Positions 27,509-38,113 of a stretch of DNA of 64,000 bases are shown in pieces. The stretch comes from Streptomyces bluensis (lineage in GTDB: Bacteria > Actinomycetota > Actinomycetes > Streptomycetales > Streptomycetaceae): the NCBI RefSeq assembly GCF_014650715.1, contig NZ_BMVM01000005.1, forward strand, positions 124,001 through 188,000, given 5' to 3'. A program made the position numbers and the translations under genes. Every line of letters begins with the position of its first letter. Within the stretch, counting starts at the first letter, position 1. The notes below the pieces were generated by a model. That model saw only the letters and a program-made list of their open reading frames with translations. It was not told the origin of the DNA and did no database searches.

Positions 27509-28467
27509 TCCGGACCGTGGAGCCCGATCCACACGTGTCCGCACCGGTACTCGCCGCCTACAGCTACTGCGAGGCCGTCACCGGACAGCAGGCACGAAAC
27601 TTCGCGTACGGCATCAGACTGCTGCCGACGCCCAAGCGCCGTGCTCTGTCCGCGGTCTACGCGTTCGCGCGGCGCGTCGACGACATCGGTGACGGCGCGC
27701 TCTCCCCCGACGTCAAGGTGGCCAGACTTGAGGACACCCGGGCCCTGCTCACCCGGGTCCGTGAAGGCGATGTCGACGAGGACGAGACCGACCCGGTCGC
27801 CGTCGCCCTCGCGCATGCCGGCGAGCAGTTCCCGATCCCGCTCGGCGGCCTCGACGAACTCATCGAGGGCGTCCTGATGGACGTCCGCGGCGAGGCCTAC
27901 GAGACCTGGGACGACCTCAAGGTCTACTGCCGCTGCGTGGCGGGCGCCATCGGACGCGTCTCACTGGGCGTGTTCGGTACGGAACCGGGCGCGCGAGGTA
28001 TCGAGCGCGCGTCCGAGTACGCCGACACGCTGGGGCTCGCACTGCAACTCACCAACATCCTCAGGGACGTTCGCGAGGACGCCCTGGGCGATCGCACCTA
28101 TCTGCCCGCCGACGACCTCGCCAAGTTCGGCTGCTCGGCCGGGTTCGGCCGGCCGGTCCCACCGGCCGACTCCGACTTCGCGGGCCTCATCCACTTCGAA
28201 GTGCGCCGGGCCCGCACCCTTTTCGCCGAGGGCTACCGGCTGCTGCCCATGCTCGACCGGCGCAGCGGCGCCTGTGTCGCCGCCATGGCCGGCATCTACC
28301 GCCGCCTCCTCGACCGCATCGAGCGCGAGCCGGAGGCCGTGCTGCGCGGCCGGGTCTCGCTGCCGGGACGGGAGAAGGCGTACGTCGCCGTGCGTGGACT
28401 GTCCGGTCTCGATGCCCGCCATGTCTCCCGCCGCACCGTCAGCCGGCCCGCCAGGAGGCGCTTGTGA
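27505..28467 (+). CDS. hpnD: Presqualene diphosphate synthase HpnD
   Basis: Condenses two farnesyl diphosphates into presqualene diphosphate. The protein has 320 residues with motifs FARRVDDIGDG and LTNILRDVREDALGDRTYLP, and an NFAYGIRLLP substrate segment near residue 32. GTG 27505 overlaps the hpnC stop. An AGGAGG near its 3' end serves the next small ORF. Confidence 0.94.
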   Translation: MIRTVEPDPHVSAPVLAAYSYCEAVTGQQARNFAYGIRLLPTPKRRALSAVYAFARRVDDIGDGALSPDVKVARLEDTRALLTRVREGDVDEDETDPVAVALAHAGEQFPIPLGGLDELIEGVLMDVRGEAYETWDDLKVYCRCVAGAIGRVSLGVFGTEPGARGIERASEYADTLGLALQLTNILRDVREDALGDRTYLPADDLAKFGCSAGFGRPVPPADSDFAGLIHFEVRRARTLFAEGYRLLPMLDRRSGACVAAMAGIYRRLLDRIEREPEAVLRGRVSLPGREKAYVAVRGLSGLDARHVSRRTVSRPARRRL

Positions 28468-28613
28468 TGGCCAGGGCCTGTTCCGACCAAGGCGGCTCCC
28501 CCGGCGAAAGGCGGCACGCAACCCTCCGCCGCCCGGCCGCGTCCCAGACGGCAACGGCCTGCCGTGGCTCGCTGAAGTACCACGGCCACGGCGCGGGGGA
28601 GGGCACACGATGA
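28467..28613 (+). CDS. 48-residue basic protein between hpnD and hpnE
   Basis: Begins at ATG 28467, sharing one base with the hpnD stop (TGATG), after AGGAGGCGCTTGTG, and ends in a TGA that overlaps the hpnE ATG (ATGA). The sequence is MARACSDQGGSPGERRHATL followed by a Arg/Ala/Thr-rich stretch with SLKYHGHGAGEGTR. No membrane segment or signal peptide. I recall a DUF6380-type small protein at this place in Streptomyces hopanoid loci and this resembles it. Function unknown; the perfect overlaps at both ends argue it is translated. Confidence 0.6.
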   Translation: MARACSDQGGSPGERRHATLRRPAASQTATACRGSLKYHGHGAGEGTR

Positions 28614-30058
28614 CCGACGGCACACACCCCGAGGGACTGACAGGTCGTGTTGCGAACGTCCCGCCTGCCTCGGCGGGGGCGGCAGACGGGCGGTCGGCCG
28701 TCGTGATCGGCGGCGGGCTCGCCGGGATCACCGCCGCGCTGTCGCTGGCCGACGCCGGAGTGCGCGTCACCCTGCTCGAAGGACGGCCCCGGCTCGGCGG
28801 ACTCGCCTTCTCCTTCCAGCGCGGCAACCTGACCGTCGACAACGGACAGCATGTGTACCTGCGCTGCTGCACCGCGTACCGCTGGTTCCTCGACCGCGTC
28901 GACGGGACCGCGCTCGCCCCCTTGCAGGACCGTCTCGACGTGCCCGTACTCGATGTCGAGGCCCGTGCCGGGCGGCGGCTCGGCAGACTGCGGCGCGACG
29001 CGCTGCCCGTACCGCTGCATCTGGGGCGCAGCCTCGCCACGTATCCGCACCTCTCGCTCGCCGAGCGCGCCAAAGTGGGGCGGGCCGCACTGGCGCTCAA
29101 GGCCCTCGACCTCGCGGATCCCGCGCTGGACACCCAGGACTTCGGCAGCTGGCTGGGCGCACACGGTCAGTCGGCTCGTGCCGTCGAGGCACTGTGGGAC
29201 CTCGTGGGGGTCGCCACCCTCAACGCGGTGGCCGAAGACGCCTCTCTCGCGCTCGCCGCGATGGTGTTCAAGACCGGTCTGCTGTCCGACCCGGGCGCGG
29301 CCGACATCGGCTGGGCGCGTGTCCCGCTGGGCGAACTGCACGACCGGCTGGCCCGCAAGGCGCTCGACTCGGCGGGCGTCCGTACCGGACTCCGTACCCG
29401 CGTCACCTCCATCTCCCGCAACGGAAACGGGGGTTGGGCGGTTCAGGTGCCCGGTGAGACCGTCGACGCGGACGCCGTCGTCCTCGCCGTACCGCAGCGC
29501 GAGGCGCACGATCTGCTGCCCGCGGACGCGCTCGACCACCCCGGGCGGCTGCTGGAGATCGGCACGGCCCCGATCCTCAACCTCCATGTCGTGTACGACC
29601 GGAAGGTGCTCGACAAGCCGTTCTTCACGGCCCTCGGCACCCCGGTGCAGTGGGTGTTCGACCGGACCGAGGCGTCCGGGCTGAGCGAGGGCCAGTACCT
29701 GGCGCTGTCGCAGTCGGCGGCTCAGGACGAGATCGACACACCTGTGTCCGTCCTGCGCGAGCGGTACCTGCCGGAGCTGGAACGGCTGCTTCCGGGCACG
29801 CGTGGTGCGAGCGTGCGCGACTTCTTCGTGACCCGGGAGCGCACGGCGACGTTCGCTCCCACTCCCGGCGTCGGGCGGCTGCGGCCCGGCGCCCGCACCA
29901 AGGCCCCCGGCCTGTACCTGGCCGGAGCGTGGACCGCCACAGGGTGGCCCGCGACCATGGAGAGTGCGGTCCGCAGCGGCATCAGCGCGGCGGACGCCGC
30001 ACTGGGCGCCCTGGGCAGACCCCGCGACCATCTCTTCGACTTCGAGGAGGCGGCGTGA
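28610..30058 (+). CDS. hpnE: Hydroxysqualene dehydroxylase HpnE
   Basis: FAD-dependent amine-oxidase/desaturase-fold enzyme of 482 residues that reduces hydroxysqualene to squalene, completing the HpnCDE route. The dinucleotide motif VVIGGGLAGITAALSLADAG begins near residue 31, followed by LLEGRPRLGGLAFSF, and the C-terminal FAD motif is LYLAGAWTATGWPATMESAVRSG. ATG 28610 was chosen for the ATGA overlap with the small ORF; a longer in-frame extension lies inside hpnD and is not real. Confidence 0.94.
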   Translation: MTDGTHPEGLTGRVANVPPASAGAADGRSAVVIGGGLAGITAALSLADAGVRVTLLEGRPRLGGLAFSFQRGNLTVDNGQHVYLRCCTAYRWFLDRVDGTALAPLQDRLDVPVLDVEARAGRRLGRLRRDALPVPLHLGRSLATYPHLSLAERAKVGRAALALKALDLADPALDTQDFGSWLGAHGQSARAVEALWDLVGVATLNAVAEDASLALAAMVFKTGLLSDPGAADIGWARVPLGELHDRLARKALDSAGVRTGLRTRVTSISRNGNGGWAVQVPGETVDADAVVLAVPQREAHDLLPADALDHPGRLLEIGTAPILNLHVVYDRKVLDKPFFTALGTPVQWVFDRTEASGLSEGQYLALSQSAAQDEIDTPVSVLRERYLPELERLLPGTRGASVRDFFVTRERTATFAPTPGVGRLRPGARTKAPGLYLAGAWTATGWPATMESAVRSGISAADAALGALGRPRDHLFDFEEAA

Positions 30059-30120
30059 CGCTCGATGAGCGACGCGAGGCAGACCCCCGCACCTCCCGCA
30101 CCGCAACAAGAGGAGAGACT

Positions 30121-31194
30121 GTGCCCCCTGTGCCCCCGGCCGTGACGGCCGCGCGCGAGACCGCGGTGGACGTGACCGCGCTCCTGGAGCGCGGCCGGAC
30201 CCTGGCCACTCCGGTGCTGCGGGCGGCCGTCGACCGACTGGCGCCGCCCATGGACACGGTCGCCGCCTACCACTTCGGCTGGATCGACGCCGCGGGCAAA
30301 CCCGCCGACGGCGACGGCGGCAAGGCCGTGCGGCCCGCGCTCGCCGTGCTGTCCGCCGAGGTCACCGAGGCGGCCCCCGAGATCGGCATCCCCGGCGCCG
30401 TCGCGGTCGAGCTGGTACACAACTTCTCGCTCCTGCACGACGACCTGATGGACGGTGACGAGCAGCGCCGCCACCGCGACACCGTCTGGAAGGTGCACGG
30501 CCCGGCCCAGGCCATCCTCGTCGGCGACGCCCTCATGGCGCTCGCCAACGAGATCCTCCTCGAACTCGGCACGGTCGAAGCCGGCCGTGCCACCCGTCGG
30601 CTGACCACGGCCACCCGCGCCCTCATCGACGGCCAGGCCCAGGACATCTCCTACGAGCACCGGGACCGTGTCAGCGTCGCGGAGTGCCTGGAGATGGAGG
30701 GCAACAAGACCGGCGCGCTGCTCGCCTGCGCCTGCTCGATCGGTGCGGTCCTCGGCGGCGCCGACGAGCACACGGCCGACATGCTGGAGAAGTACGGCTA
30801 CCACCTCGGCCTCGCCTTCCAGGCCGTCGACGACCTGCTGGGCATCTGGGGCGACCCGGAGTCCACCGGCAAGCAGACCTGGAGCGACCTGCGGCAGCGC
30901 AAGAAGTCCCTGCCGGTGGTGGCGGCGCTCGCGGCGGGCGGCCAGGCCTCCGAGCGCCTCGGCGAGATCCTCACGGCCGACGCCAAGAGCAGCGACATCG
31001 AGAACTTCTCCGAGGAGGAGTTCGCCGCCCGCGCCGCCCTCATCGAGGAGGCCGGCGGGCGCGACTGGACCGCCGAGGAGGCGCGTCGCCAGCACCGGAT
31101 CGCCCTTGACGCCCTGGAGGAGATCCGGATGCCCGACCGGGTGCGCGACCAGTTCGTGGCGCTCGCCGACTTCGTCGTCGTACGAAAGAGATGA
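30121..31194 (+). CDS. Polyprenyl (farnesyl/geranylgeranyl-type) diphosphate synthase
   Basis: Trans-prenyltransferase of about 357 residues that should supply farnesyl diphosphate for HpnD. The first Asp-rich motif is LLHDDLMDGD and the second QAVDDLLGIWGD; the GDGGKAVRP segment binds IPP. GTG 30121 follows AAGAGGAG with a 5-nt spacer; GTG 30055 is an alternative that would overlap the hpnE stop (GTGA) and add 22 residues of low-complexity sequence. Chain-length specificity cannot be read safely from the sequence. Confidence 0.9.
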   Translation: MPPVPPAVTAARETAVDVTALLERGRTLATPVLRAAVDRLAPPMDTVAAYHFGWIDAAGKPADGDGGKAVRPALAVLSAEVTEAAPEIGIPGAVAVELVHNFSLLHDDLMDGDEQRRHRDTVWKVHGPAQAILVGDALMALANEILLELGTVEAGRATRRLTTATRALIDGQAQDISYEHRDRVSVAECLEMEGNKTGALLACACSIGAVLGGADEHTADMLEKYGYHLGLAFQAVDDLLGIWGDPESTGKQTWSDLRQRKKSLPVVAALAAGGQASERLGEILTADAKSSDIENFSEEEFAARAALIEEAGGRDWTAEEARRQHRIALDALEEIRMPDRVRDQFVALADFVVVRKR

Positions 31195-31328
31195 TCACTA
31201 CCGGGAAAGAGATGATCCCTATCGGTCGAATAACCCTCGCGTAGTCGCCGGCCGGTGCCTCGGGCACGGTGAGCACCGGCCGACGGCGGACCCACAGCAG
31301 AGACATGCCACTGCACGAAGGGGAAGCC

Positions 31329-33359
31329 ATGACAGCGACGACCGACGGAAGCACCGGGGCACCACCACCCCGCGCTGCCTCGGCCAGCGAAACCGACACC
31401 GACATCGACACCCCCGGAGTGGCGGGGGTCGCGGAAGCCGCCGTACGCGCGACAGCGCGCGCCACCGACTTCCTGCTCTCGCGCCAGGACGCCCAGGGCT
31501 GGTGGAAGGGCGACCTGGAGACCAACGTCACCATGGACGCCGAGGACCTGCTCCTGCGTCAGTTCCTGGGCGTCCGCGACGAGAAGACCACGCACGCCGC
31601 CGCCCTCTTCATCCGCGGCGAGCAACGCGAGGACGGCACCTGGGGGACCTTCTACGGCGGGCCCGGGGAACTCTCCACCACCATCGAGGCGTACGTCGCC
31701 CTGCGCCTGTCCGGAGACGCCCCTGACGCCCCGCACATGGCGAAGGCGTCGGAGTGGATCCGCGCCCAGGGCGGTATCGCCGCCTCACGCGTCTTCACCC
31801 GGATCTGGCTCGCCCTGTTCGGCTGGTGGAAGTGGGAGGACCTGCCCGAACTCCCGCCGGAGCTCATCTACTTCCCGAAGTGGATGCCCCTGAACATCTA
31901 CGACTTCGGGTGCTGGGCACGCCAGACCATCGTCCCCCTGACCGTCGTCTCGGCGAAGCGGCCGGTGCGGCCCGCTCCGTTCCCGCTCGACGAACTGCAC
32001 ACCGACCCCCGCGATCCCCACCCGGCCGCGCCCCTTGCTCCCGTCGCGAGCTGGGACGGCCTCTTCCAGCGGCTCGACAAGGTCCTGCACGGCTACCACA
32101 AGGTGGCCCTGAAGCCACTGCGCAGGGCGGCCATGAACAGCGCGGCCCGCTGGATCATCGAGCGGCAGGAGAACGACGGCTGCTGGGGCGGCATCCAGCC
32201 CCCGGCCGTGTACTCGGTCATCGCGCTGCACCTGCTCGGCTACGACCTCCAACACCCCGTGATGCGTGCCGGGTTGGAGTCCCTCGACCGGTTTGCCGTG
32301 TGGCGCGAGGACGGGGCCCGGATGATCGAGGCCTGCCAGTCGCCGGTGTGGGACACCTGCCTCGCGACCATCGCCCTCGTCGACGCCGGACTGCCCGCCG
32401 ACCATCCGCAACTGGTGAAGGCCGCGGACTGGATGCTCGGCGAGGAGATCGCCCGGCCCGGAGACTGGGCCGTCCGCAGACCAGGACTCGCGCCGGGCGG
32501 CTGGGCGTTCGAGTTCCACAACGACAACTACCCCGACATCGACGACACCGCCGAGGTCGCCCTCGCGCTGCGCCGCGTCCAACACCCCGACCCCGAGCGC
32601 GTCAACAAGGCGATCGCACGCGGAGTGCGCTGGAACCTCGGCATGCAGTCGAAGAACGGCGCGTGGGGCGCCTTCGATGTCGACAACACCAGTCCGTTCC
32701 CCAACAAGCTTCCCTTCTGCGACTTCGGTGAGGTCATCGACCCGCCGTCCGCCGACGTCACCGCGCACGTCGTGGAGATGCTGGCCGTCGAGGGACTCGC
32801 CCACGACGAACGCACCCGCCGCGGCATCGACTGGCTGCTCGCCGAACAGGAGCCGAACGGCTCGTGGTTCGGGCGCTGGGGCGTCAACTACGTGTACGGC
32901 ACGGGGTCGGTGGTCCCGGCGCTGGTGGCCGCCGGGCTGCCCGCATCGCACCCCGCGATCCGCCGGGCCGTCGCCTGGCTCAAGGCCGTGCAGAACGACG
33001 ACGGCGGCTGGGGCGAGGACCTGCGCTCCTACCAGGACGTCGCCGGATGGAGCGGCAAGGGCGCCTCCACCGCCTCCCAGACCGGGTGGGCCCTGCTCGC
33101 GCTGCTGGCGGCGGGGGAGCGGGAGTCGAAGGCCGTGGAACGCGGGATCGAGTGGCTCGCGGTCACCCAGCGCGAGGACGGCTCCTGGGACGAGCCGTAC
33201 TTCACCGGGACCGGCTTCCCCTGGGACTTCTCGATCAACTACCACCTCTACCGGCAGGTCTTCCCGCTGACCGCGCTCGGCAGGTACGTCCACGGGGAGC
33301 CGTTCACGGACAGGAGTGACACGTCCGACACGACGGCCGCGCCCGTCAAGGGGAGCTGA
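31329..33359 (+). CDS. shc: Squalene-hopene cyclase
   Basis: Monotopic membrane triterpene cyclase of 676 residues, converting squalene to hopene/hopanol. The protonating DxDD motif is D403-I-D-D406 within YPDIDDTAEV. At least six QW repeats are visible (QREDGTWG, QENDGCWG, QSKNGAWG, QEPNGSWF, QNDDGGWG, QREDGSW), which stabilise the alpha/alpha barrels. ATG 31329 is followed by a 40-residue disordered N terminus. It is the product-defining enzyme of the locus. Confidence 0.97.
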   Translation: MTATTDGSTGAPPPRAASASETDTDIDTPGVAGVAEAAVRATARATDFLLSRQDAQGWWKGDLETNVTMDAEDLLLRQFLGVRDEKTTHAAALFIRGEQREDGTWGTFYGGPGELSTTIEAYVALRLSGDAPDAPHMAKASEWIRAQGGIAASRVFTRIWLALFGWWKWEDLPELPPELIYFPKWMPLNIYDFGCWARQTIVPLTVVSAKRPVRPAPFPLDELHTDPRDPHPAAPLAPVASWDGLFQRLDKVLHGYHKVALKPLRRAAMNSAARWIIERQENDGCWGGIQPPAVYSVIALHLLGYDLQHPVMRAGLESLDRFAVWREDGARMIEACQSPVWDTCLATIALVDAGLPADHPQLVKAADWMLGEEIARPGDWAVRRPGLAPGGWAFEFHNDNYPDIDDTAEVALALRRVQHPDPERVNKAIARGVRWNLGMQSKNGAWGAFDVDNTSPFPNKLPFCDFGEVIDPPSADVTAHVVEMLAVEGLAHDERTRRGIDWLLAEQEPNGSWFGRWGVNYVYGTGSVVPALVAAGLPASHPAIRRAVAWLKAVQNDDGGWGEDLRSYQDVAGWSGKGASTASQTGWALLALLAAGERESKAVERGIEWLAVTQREDGSWDEPYFTGTGFPWDFSINYHLYRQVFPLTALGRYVHGEPFTDRSDTSDTTAAPVKGS

Positions 33360-33360
33360 A

Positions 33361-33996
33361 GTGAGCGACGCTCCCGTCCCGGCTCCGCTGCTGATCGCCT
33401 GCGCGCTCGGCATCGAACGGCTCGCCCTGCGCGGAGGCGCCCGCCGTGGCCCGGTCACCGTGTTGCGGACCGGTATGGGGCCCAGGGCCGCCGAGCGCTC
33501 CGTCACCCGTGCGCTCGGCGAGCCGGCGCTGCGCGGGGCCGCCGTCATGGCCACCGGCTTCTGCGCCGGGCTCGCGCCGGGCATGCACCCCGGTGACCTG
33601 GTCGTCGCCGAGGAGACCCGGGGCCCGGCCGGTGCCACGACGCCGTGCGAGGGCACCGATCTGCTGGTCAAGGAGCTGACGCGCGCCGTACCGGGGCGCA
33701 CCGTGCACACCGGCACACTCACCGGTTCGGACCACGTCGTACGCGGACACGAAAGGGCGCAGCTGCTCGCGACCGGCGCGATCGCGGTCGACATGGAGTC
33801 CGCGGCCACGCTCCACAGCGCCGTGCGCCGGGGAGCGCGCCCGGTTGCGGCCGTACGGGTGGTCGTGGACGCTCCAGAACATGAACTCGTCCGGATCGGC
33901 ACGGTGCGCGGTGGAATATCGGCTTTCCGTGTTCTTCGTGCCGTCGTTCCCGCTTTCTTCGAATGGCACCGTTCTTTGCTGCTTCCCAGGAGGTGA
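33361..33996 (+). CDS. hpnG: Hopanoid-associated nucleoside phosphorylase HpnG
   Basis: Purine-nucleoside-phosphorylase/MTA-nucleosidase-like protein of 211 residues that should remove adenine from adenosylhopane to give ribosylhopane. The family signature appears as AIAVDMESAA, with TGFCAGLAPGMHPGDLVV earlier. GTG 33361 is one base after the shc stop and is preceded by GGGGAGCTGAA. Position between shc and hpnH supports the assignment. Confidence 0.88.
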   Translation: MSDAPVPAPLLIACALGIERLALRGGARRGPVTVLRTGMGPRAAERSVTRALGEPALRGAAVMATGFCAGLAPGMHPGDLVVAEETRGPAGATTPCEGTDLLVKELTRAVPGRTVHTGTLTGSDHVVRGHERAQLLATGAIAVDMESAATLHSAVRRGARPVAAVRVVVDAPEHELVRIGTVRGGISAFRVLRAVVPAFFEWHRSLLLPRR

Positions 33997-34001
33997 GCCA
34001 G

Positions 34002-35024
34002 ATGGCCATGCCGCTCCGCCAGTCCATCAAGGTGGCGACGTATCTCTTTGAACAGAAGCTTCGCCGGCGGGACAAGTTTCCGCTCATCGTCGAACTGGAA
34101 CCGCTCTTCGCCTGCAACCTGAAGTGCGAGGGCTGTGGCAAGATCCAGCATCCGGCCGGAGTGCTCAAGCAGCGCATGCCGGTGGCGCAGGCCGTGGGCG
34201 CCGTCCTGGAGTCGGGGGCGCCGATGGTGTCCATCGCCGGGGGTGAGCCCCTGATGCACCCCCAGATCGACGAGATCGTGCGGCAGCTGGTCGCCCGTCG
34301 GAAGTACGTCTTCCTGTGCACCAACGCCATGCTGCTGCGCAAGAAGATGGACAGCTTCAAGCCCTCGCCGTACTTCGCGTTCGCCGTGCACATCGACGGG
34401 CTGCGCGAGCGACACGACGAGTCCGTGGCGAAGGAGGGGGTGTTCGACGAGGCCGTGGAGGCCATCAAGGAGGCCAAGAGGCGGGGCTTCCGGGTCACCA
34501 CCAACTCGACCTTCTTCAACACCGACACCCCGCAGACCATCGTCGAGGTGCTCAACTACCTCAACGACGACCTCAAGGTCGACGAGATGATGATCTCGCC
34601 CGCCTACGCCTACGAGAAGGCGCCCGACCAGGAACACTTCCTGGGCGTCGAGCAGACCCGCGAACTGTTCAGGAAGGCCTTCGCGGGCGGTAACCGGAGC
34701 CGCTGGCGGCTCAACCACTCGCCGCTGTTCCTCGACTTCCTTGAGGGCAAGGTCGACTTCCCGTGCACGGCGTGGGCGATCCCCAACTACTCGCTGTTCG
34801 GCTGGCAGCGGCCCTGCTATCTGATGAGCGACGGGTACGTGCCGACGTACCGGGAGCTCATCGAGGAGACGGACTGGGACAAGTACGGCCGCGGCAAGGA
34901 CCCCCGCTGCTCCAACTGCATGGCCCACTGCGGCTACGAGCCGACCGCGGTCCTCGCCACCATGGGGTCCCTGAAGGAGTCGCTGCGCGCCCTGCGTGAG
35001 ACCGTCAACGGAAACCACGGGTGA
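34002..35024 (+). CDS. hpnH: Radical SAM adenosyl-hopene transferase HpnH
   Basis: Radical SAM enzyme of 340 residues adding the 5'-deoxyadenosyl group to diploptene, the first C35 side-chain step. The cluster-binding Cys are C38, C42 and C45 ([12 protein letters not shown]), the SAM-binding GGE is in [11 protein letters not shown], and a C-terminal Cys-rich region ([12 protein letters not shown]) is typical of HpnH. A strong AGGAGGTGA precedes ATG 34002. Confidence 0.95.
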   Translation: MAMPLRQSIKVATYLFEQKLRRRDKFPLIVELEPLFACNLKCEGCGKIQHPAGVLKQRMPVAQAVGAVLESGAPMVSIAGGEPLMHPQIDEIVRQLVARRKYVFLCTNAMLLRKKMDSFKPSPYFAFAVHIDGLRERHDESVAKEGVFDEAVEAIKEAKRRGFRVTTNSTFFNTDTPQTIVEVLNYLNDDLKVDEMMISPAYAYEKAPDQEHFLGVEQTRELFRKAFAGGNRSRWRLNHSPLFLDFLEGKVDFPCTAWAIPNYSLFGWQRPCYLMSDGYVPTYRELIEETDWDKYGRGKDPRCSNCMAHCGYEPTAVLATMGSLKESLRALRETVNGNHG

Positions 35025-35028
35025 GGCC

Positions 35029-36186
35029 ATGACCGCCGTATCCCTCGGCGTTCCCGACGTGCCGGTCCGGCCGATCGCTCAGCGCCGCGTCTCGCGGCAG
35101 ATCCAGGTCGGGCCGGTGACCGTGGGGGGCGGAGCCCCGGTGTCGGTGCAGTCGATGACGACGACGCGTACGTCGGACATCGGGGCGACGCTTCAGCAGA
35201 TCGCGGAGCTCACGGCGTCGGGCTGCCAGATCGTGCGGGTGGCCTGTCCCACGCAGGACGACGCGGACGCGCTGGCCACGATCGCCCGCAAGTCGCAGAT
35301 CCCGGTGATCGCGGACATCCACTTCCAGCCGAAGTACGTGTTCGCGGCGATCGAGGCGGGCTGTGCGGCGGTCCGGGTGAATCCCGGGAACATCAAGCAG
35401 TTCGACGACAAGGTGAAGGAGATCGCGCGGGCCGCGAAGGACCACGGCACCCCGATCCGTATCGGCGTCAACGCGGGCTCGCTGGACCGGCGTCTGCTGC
35501 AGAAGTACGGCAAGGCAACCCCGGAGGCGCTGGTGGAGTCGGCGCTGTGGGAGGCGTCGCTGTTCGAGGAGCACGACTTCCGGGACATCAAGATCTCGGT
35601 GAAGCACAACGACCCGGTGGTGATGGTCAACGCCTACCGGCAGCTCGCCGCCCAGTGCGACTACCCGCTGCACCTGGGGGTAACCGAGGCCGGTCCGGCG
35701 TTCCAGGGCACCATCAAGTCCGCCGTGGCCTTCGGGGCGCTGCTCGGCGAGGGCATCGGCGACACCATCCGGGTGTCGTTGAGCGCCCCGCCCGTCGAGG
35801 AGGTCAAGGTCGGTACGCAGATTCTTCAGTCGCTGGGGCTGAGACAGCGGCGGCTGGAGATCGTGTCGTGTCCGTCGTGCGGCCGGGCGCAGGTCGACGT
35901 CTACAAGCTGGCCGAGGAGGTCACGGCCGGTCTGGAGGGGATGGAGGTACCGCTGCGCGTCGCCGTCATGGGGTGTGTCGTGAACGGTCCCGGGGAGGCC
36001 CGGGAGGCGGACCTGGGGGTCGCCTCCGGCAACGGCAAGGGCCAGATCTTCGTCAAGGGCGAGGTCATCAGGACGGTCCCCGAGTCGAAGATCGTCGAGA
36101 CCCTCATCGACGAGGCGATGAAGATCGCGGAGCAGATGCAGCAGGACGGCGTCGCGTCGGGGGAGCCGGCCGTCACCGTGAGTTGA
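35029..36186 (+). CDS. ispG: 4-hydroxy-3-methylbut-2-enyl diphosphate synthase
   Basis: Fe-S enzyme of 385 residues in the MEP pathway, converting MEcPP to HMBPP. N-terminal TIM-barrel ([19 protein letters not shown]) and C-terminal cluster domain with [10 protein letters not shown] and CVVNGPGEA. This copy is embedded in the hopanoid operon, four bases after hpnH, and streptomycetes usually have a second ispG elsewhere. It should raise isoprenoid flux when hopanoids are made. Confidence 0.95.
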   Translation: MTAVSLGVPDVPVRPIAQRRVSRQIQVGPVTVGGGAPVSVQSMTTTRTSDIGATLQQIAELTASGCQIVRVACPTQDDADALATIARKSQIPVIADIHFQPKYVFAAIEAGCAAVRVNPGNIKQFDDKVKEIARAAKDHGTPIRIGVNAGSLDRRLLQKYGKATPEALVESALWEASLFEEHDFRDIKISVKHNDPVVMVNAYRQLAAQCDYPLHLGVTEAGPAFQGTIKSAVAFGALLGEGIGDTIRVSLSAPPVEEVKVGTQILQSLGLRQRRLEIVSCPSCGRAQVDVYKLAEEVTAGLEGMEVPLRVAVMGCVVNGPGEAREADLGVASGNGKGQIFVKGEVIRTVPESKIVETLIDEAMKIAEQMQQDGVASGEPAVTVS

Positions 36187-36214
36187 ACAGCACTGATCGA
36201 GAGGGGGCCCGAGC

Positions 36215-38113
36215 GTGACGATTCTGGAGAGCATCCGGGGACCACGCGAACTGAAGGCGCTGTCCAGGACGGAGCTCGGTGAACTGGCGGGAGAAATACG
36301 GGAGTTCCTCGTGCACGCGGTCTCCAGGACCGGCGGACACCTGGGGCCCAACCTGGGGGTGGTGGAACTCACCATCGCGCTCCACCGGGTCTTCGAGTCA
36401 CCCGTCGACCGCATCCTGTGGGACACCGGCCACCAGAGCTATGTGCACAAACTGCTGACCGGCCGTCAGGACTTCTCCAAACTGCGCGGTAAGGGCGGCC
36501 TGTCCGGTTACCCGTCCCGCGAGGAGTCCGAGCACGACGTCATCGAGAACAGCCACGCCTCCACCGTCCTCGGCTGGGCGGACGGGCTCGCCAAGGCCCG
36601 GCAGGTGCGACAGGACAAGGGGCACGTCGTCGCGGTCATCGGTGACGGCGCCCTCACCGGCGGTATGGCGTGGGAGGCGCTCAACAACATCGCGGCCGCC
36701 AAGGACCGGCCACTGATCATCGTCGTCAACGACAACGAACGGTCGTACGCCCCGACCATCGGCGGCCTCGCGAACCACCTCGCGACCCTGCGCACCACCG
36801 ACAGCTACGAGCGGGTCCTCGCCTGGGGCAAGGACGTCCTGCTCCGGACCCCGGTCATCGGTACGACCCTCTACGAGTCGCTGCACGGCGCGAAGAAGGG
36901 CTTCAAGGAGGCCTTCGCGCCGCAGGGCATGTTCGAGGACCTGGGGCTGAAGTACGTCGGGCCGATCGACGGACACGACGTGGGAGCCGTGGAGTCCGCG
37001 CTCAGGCGTGCGAAACGCTTCCACGGGCCCGTGCTCGTCCACTGCCTGACCGAGAAGGGACGCGGGTACGAGCCCGCGCTCGCCCATGAGGAGGACCACT
37101 TCCACACCGTCGGCGTGATGGACCCGCTGACCTGCGAGTCCCTCGCGCCCGCGGGCGGCCCCTCCTGGACCTCGGTGTTCGGCGACGAGATGGTCCGGAT
37201 CGGCGAGGAGCGGGACGACATCGTGGCGATCACGGCGGCCATGCTGCACCCGGTGGGGCTCGGCCCGTTCTCGGAGCGGTTCCCGGACCGTGTGTGGGAC
37301 GTCGGGATAGCCGAGCAGCACGCCGCGGTGTCGGCGGCCGGTCTGGCGACGGGCGGTCTGCACCCGGTCGTCGCCGTCTACGCCACCTTCCTCAACCGCG
37401 CCTTCGACCAGCTCCTCATGGACGTCGCCCTGCACCGCTGCGGAGTGACGTTCGTCCTGGACCGGGCCGGGGTCACCGGTGTCGACGGGCCGTCGCACAA
37501 CGGCATGTGGGACATGTCGATCCTCCAGGTCGTGCCCGGCCTCAGGATCGCCGCGCCCCGCGACGCCGGGCAGCTGCGCGCGCAACTGCGCGAGGCGGTC
37601 GCCGTCGACGACGCGCCGACGCTTCTGCGCTTCCCCAAGGAGTCGGTCGGGCCCGACATCCCGGCGGTGGACCACGTCGGCGGCATGGATGTGCTGCATC
37701 GCTCCACGGGCCGCCCGGAGGTGCTGCTGGTGGCCGTCGGCGTCATGGCCCCGGTCTGTCTCCAGACCGCCGAACTGCTGGCTGCCCGCGGTGTCGGCTG
37801 CACCGTCGTGGACCCGCGCTGGGTCAAGCCGGTCGACCCCGAGCTGCCCTCACTCGCCGCCGAGCACCAGGTGGTGGCCGTCGTGGAGGACAACAGCCGG
37901 GCGTCCGGCGTCGGCGCGGCGGTCGCGCTGGCCCTCGGGGACGCCGAAGTGAACGTGCCCGTACGGCGGTTCGGCATCCCGGAGCAGTTCCTCGCGCACG
38001 CCAAGCGGGGTGAGGTGCTGGCCGACATCGGCCTCACGCCGGTCGAGATCGCCGGGCGGATCAGCGCCTGCCTGGCGGCCAGGGACGAACTCGCCAAGGA
38101 GAAACAGCAATGA
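36215..38113 (+). CDS. dxs: 1-deoxy-D-xylulose-5-phosphate synthase
   Basis: Thiamine-diphosphate enzyme of 632 residues catalysing the first MEP-pathway step from pyruvate and glyceraldehyde 3-phosphate. The ThDP motif is [16 protein letters not shown]; the catalytic-domain Glu is in [10 protein letters not shown], and [15 protein letters not shown] follows. GTG 36215 is preceded by GAGAGGGGG. Its stop overlaps the aminotransferase ATG (ATGA). Together with ispG it makes the locus partly self-sufficient for precursor. Confidence 0.96.
   Translation: MTILESIRGPRELKALSRTELGELAGEIREFLVHAVSRTGGHLGPNLGVVELTIALHRVFESPVDRILWDTGHQSYVHKLLTGRQDFSKLRGKGGLSGYPSREESEHDVIENSHASTVLGWADGLAKARQVRQDKGHVVAVIGDGALTGGMAWEALNNIAAAKDRPLIIVVNDNERSYAPTIGGLANHLATLRTTDSYERVLAWGKDVLLRTPVIGTTLYESLHGAKKGFKEAFAPQGMFEDLGLKYVGPIDGHDVGAVESALRRAKRFHGPVLVHCLTEKGRGYEPALAHEEDHFHTVGVMDPLTCESLAPAGGPSWTSVFGDEMVRIGEERDDIVAITAAMLHPVGLGPFSERFPDRVWDVGIAEQHAAVSAAGLATGGLHPVVAVYATFLNRAFDQLLMDVALHRCGVTFVLDRAGVTGVDGPSHNGMWDMSILQVVPGLRIAAPRDAGQLRAQLREAVAVDDAPTLLRFPKESVGPDIPAVDHVGGMDVLHRSTGRPEVLLVAVGVMAPVCLQTAELLAARGVGCTVVDPRWVKPVDPELPSLAAEHQVVAVVEDNSRASGVGAAVALALGDAEVNVPVRRFGIPEQFLAHAKRGEVLADIGLTPVEIAGRISACLAARDELAKEKQQ

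Noticed and set aside
31785..35030. 1081-codon minus-strand frame opposite shc, hpnG and hpnH
   Set aside because: Composition is typical of an antisense frame in high-GC DNA, and it crosses three well-supported genes.
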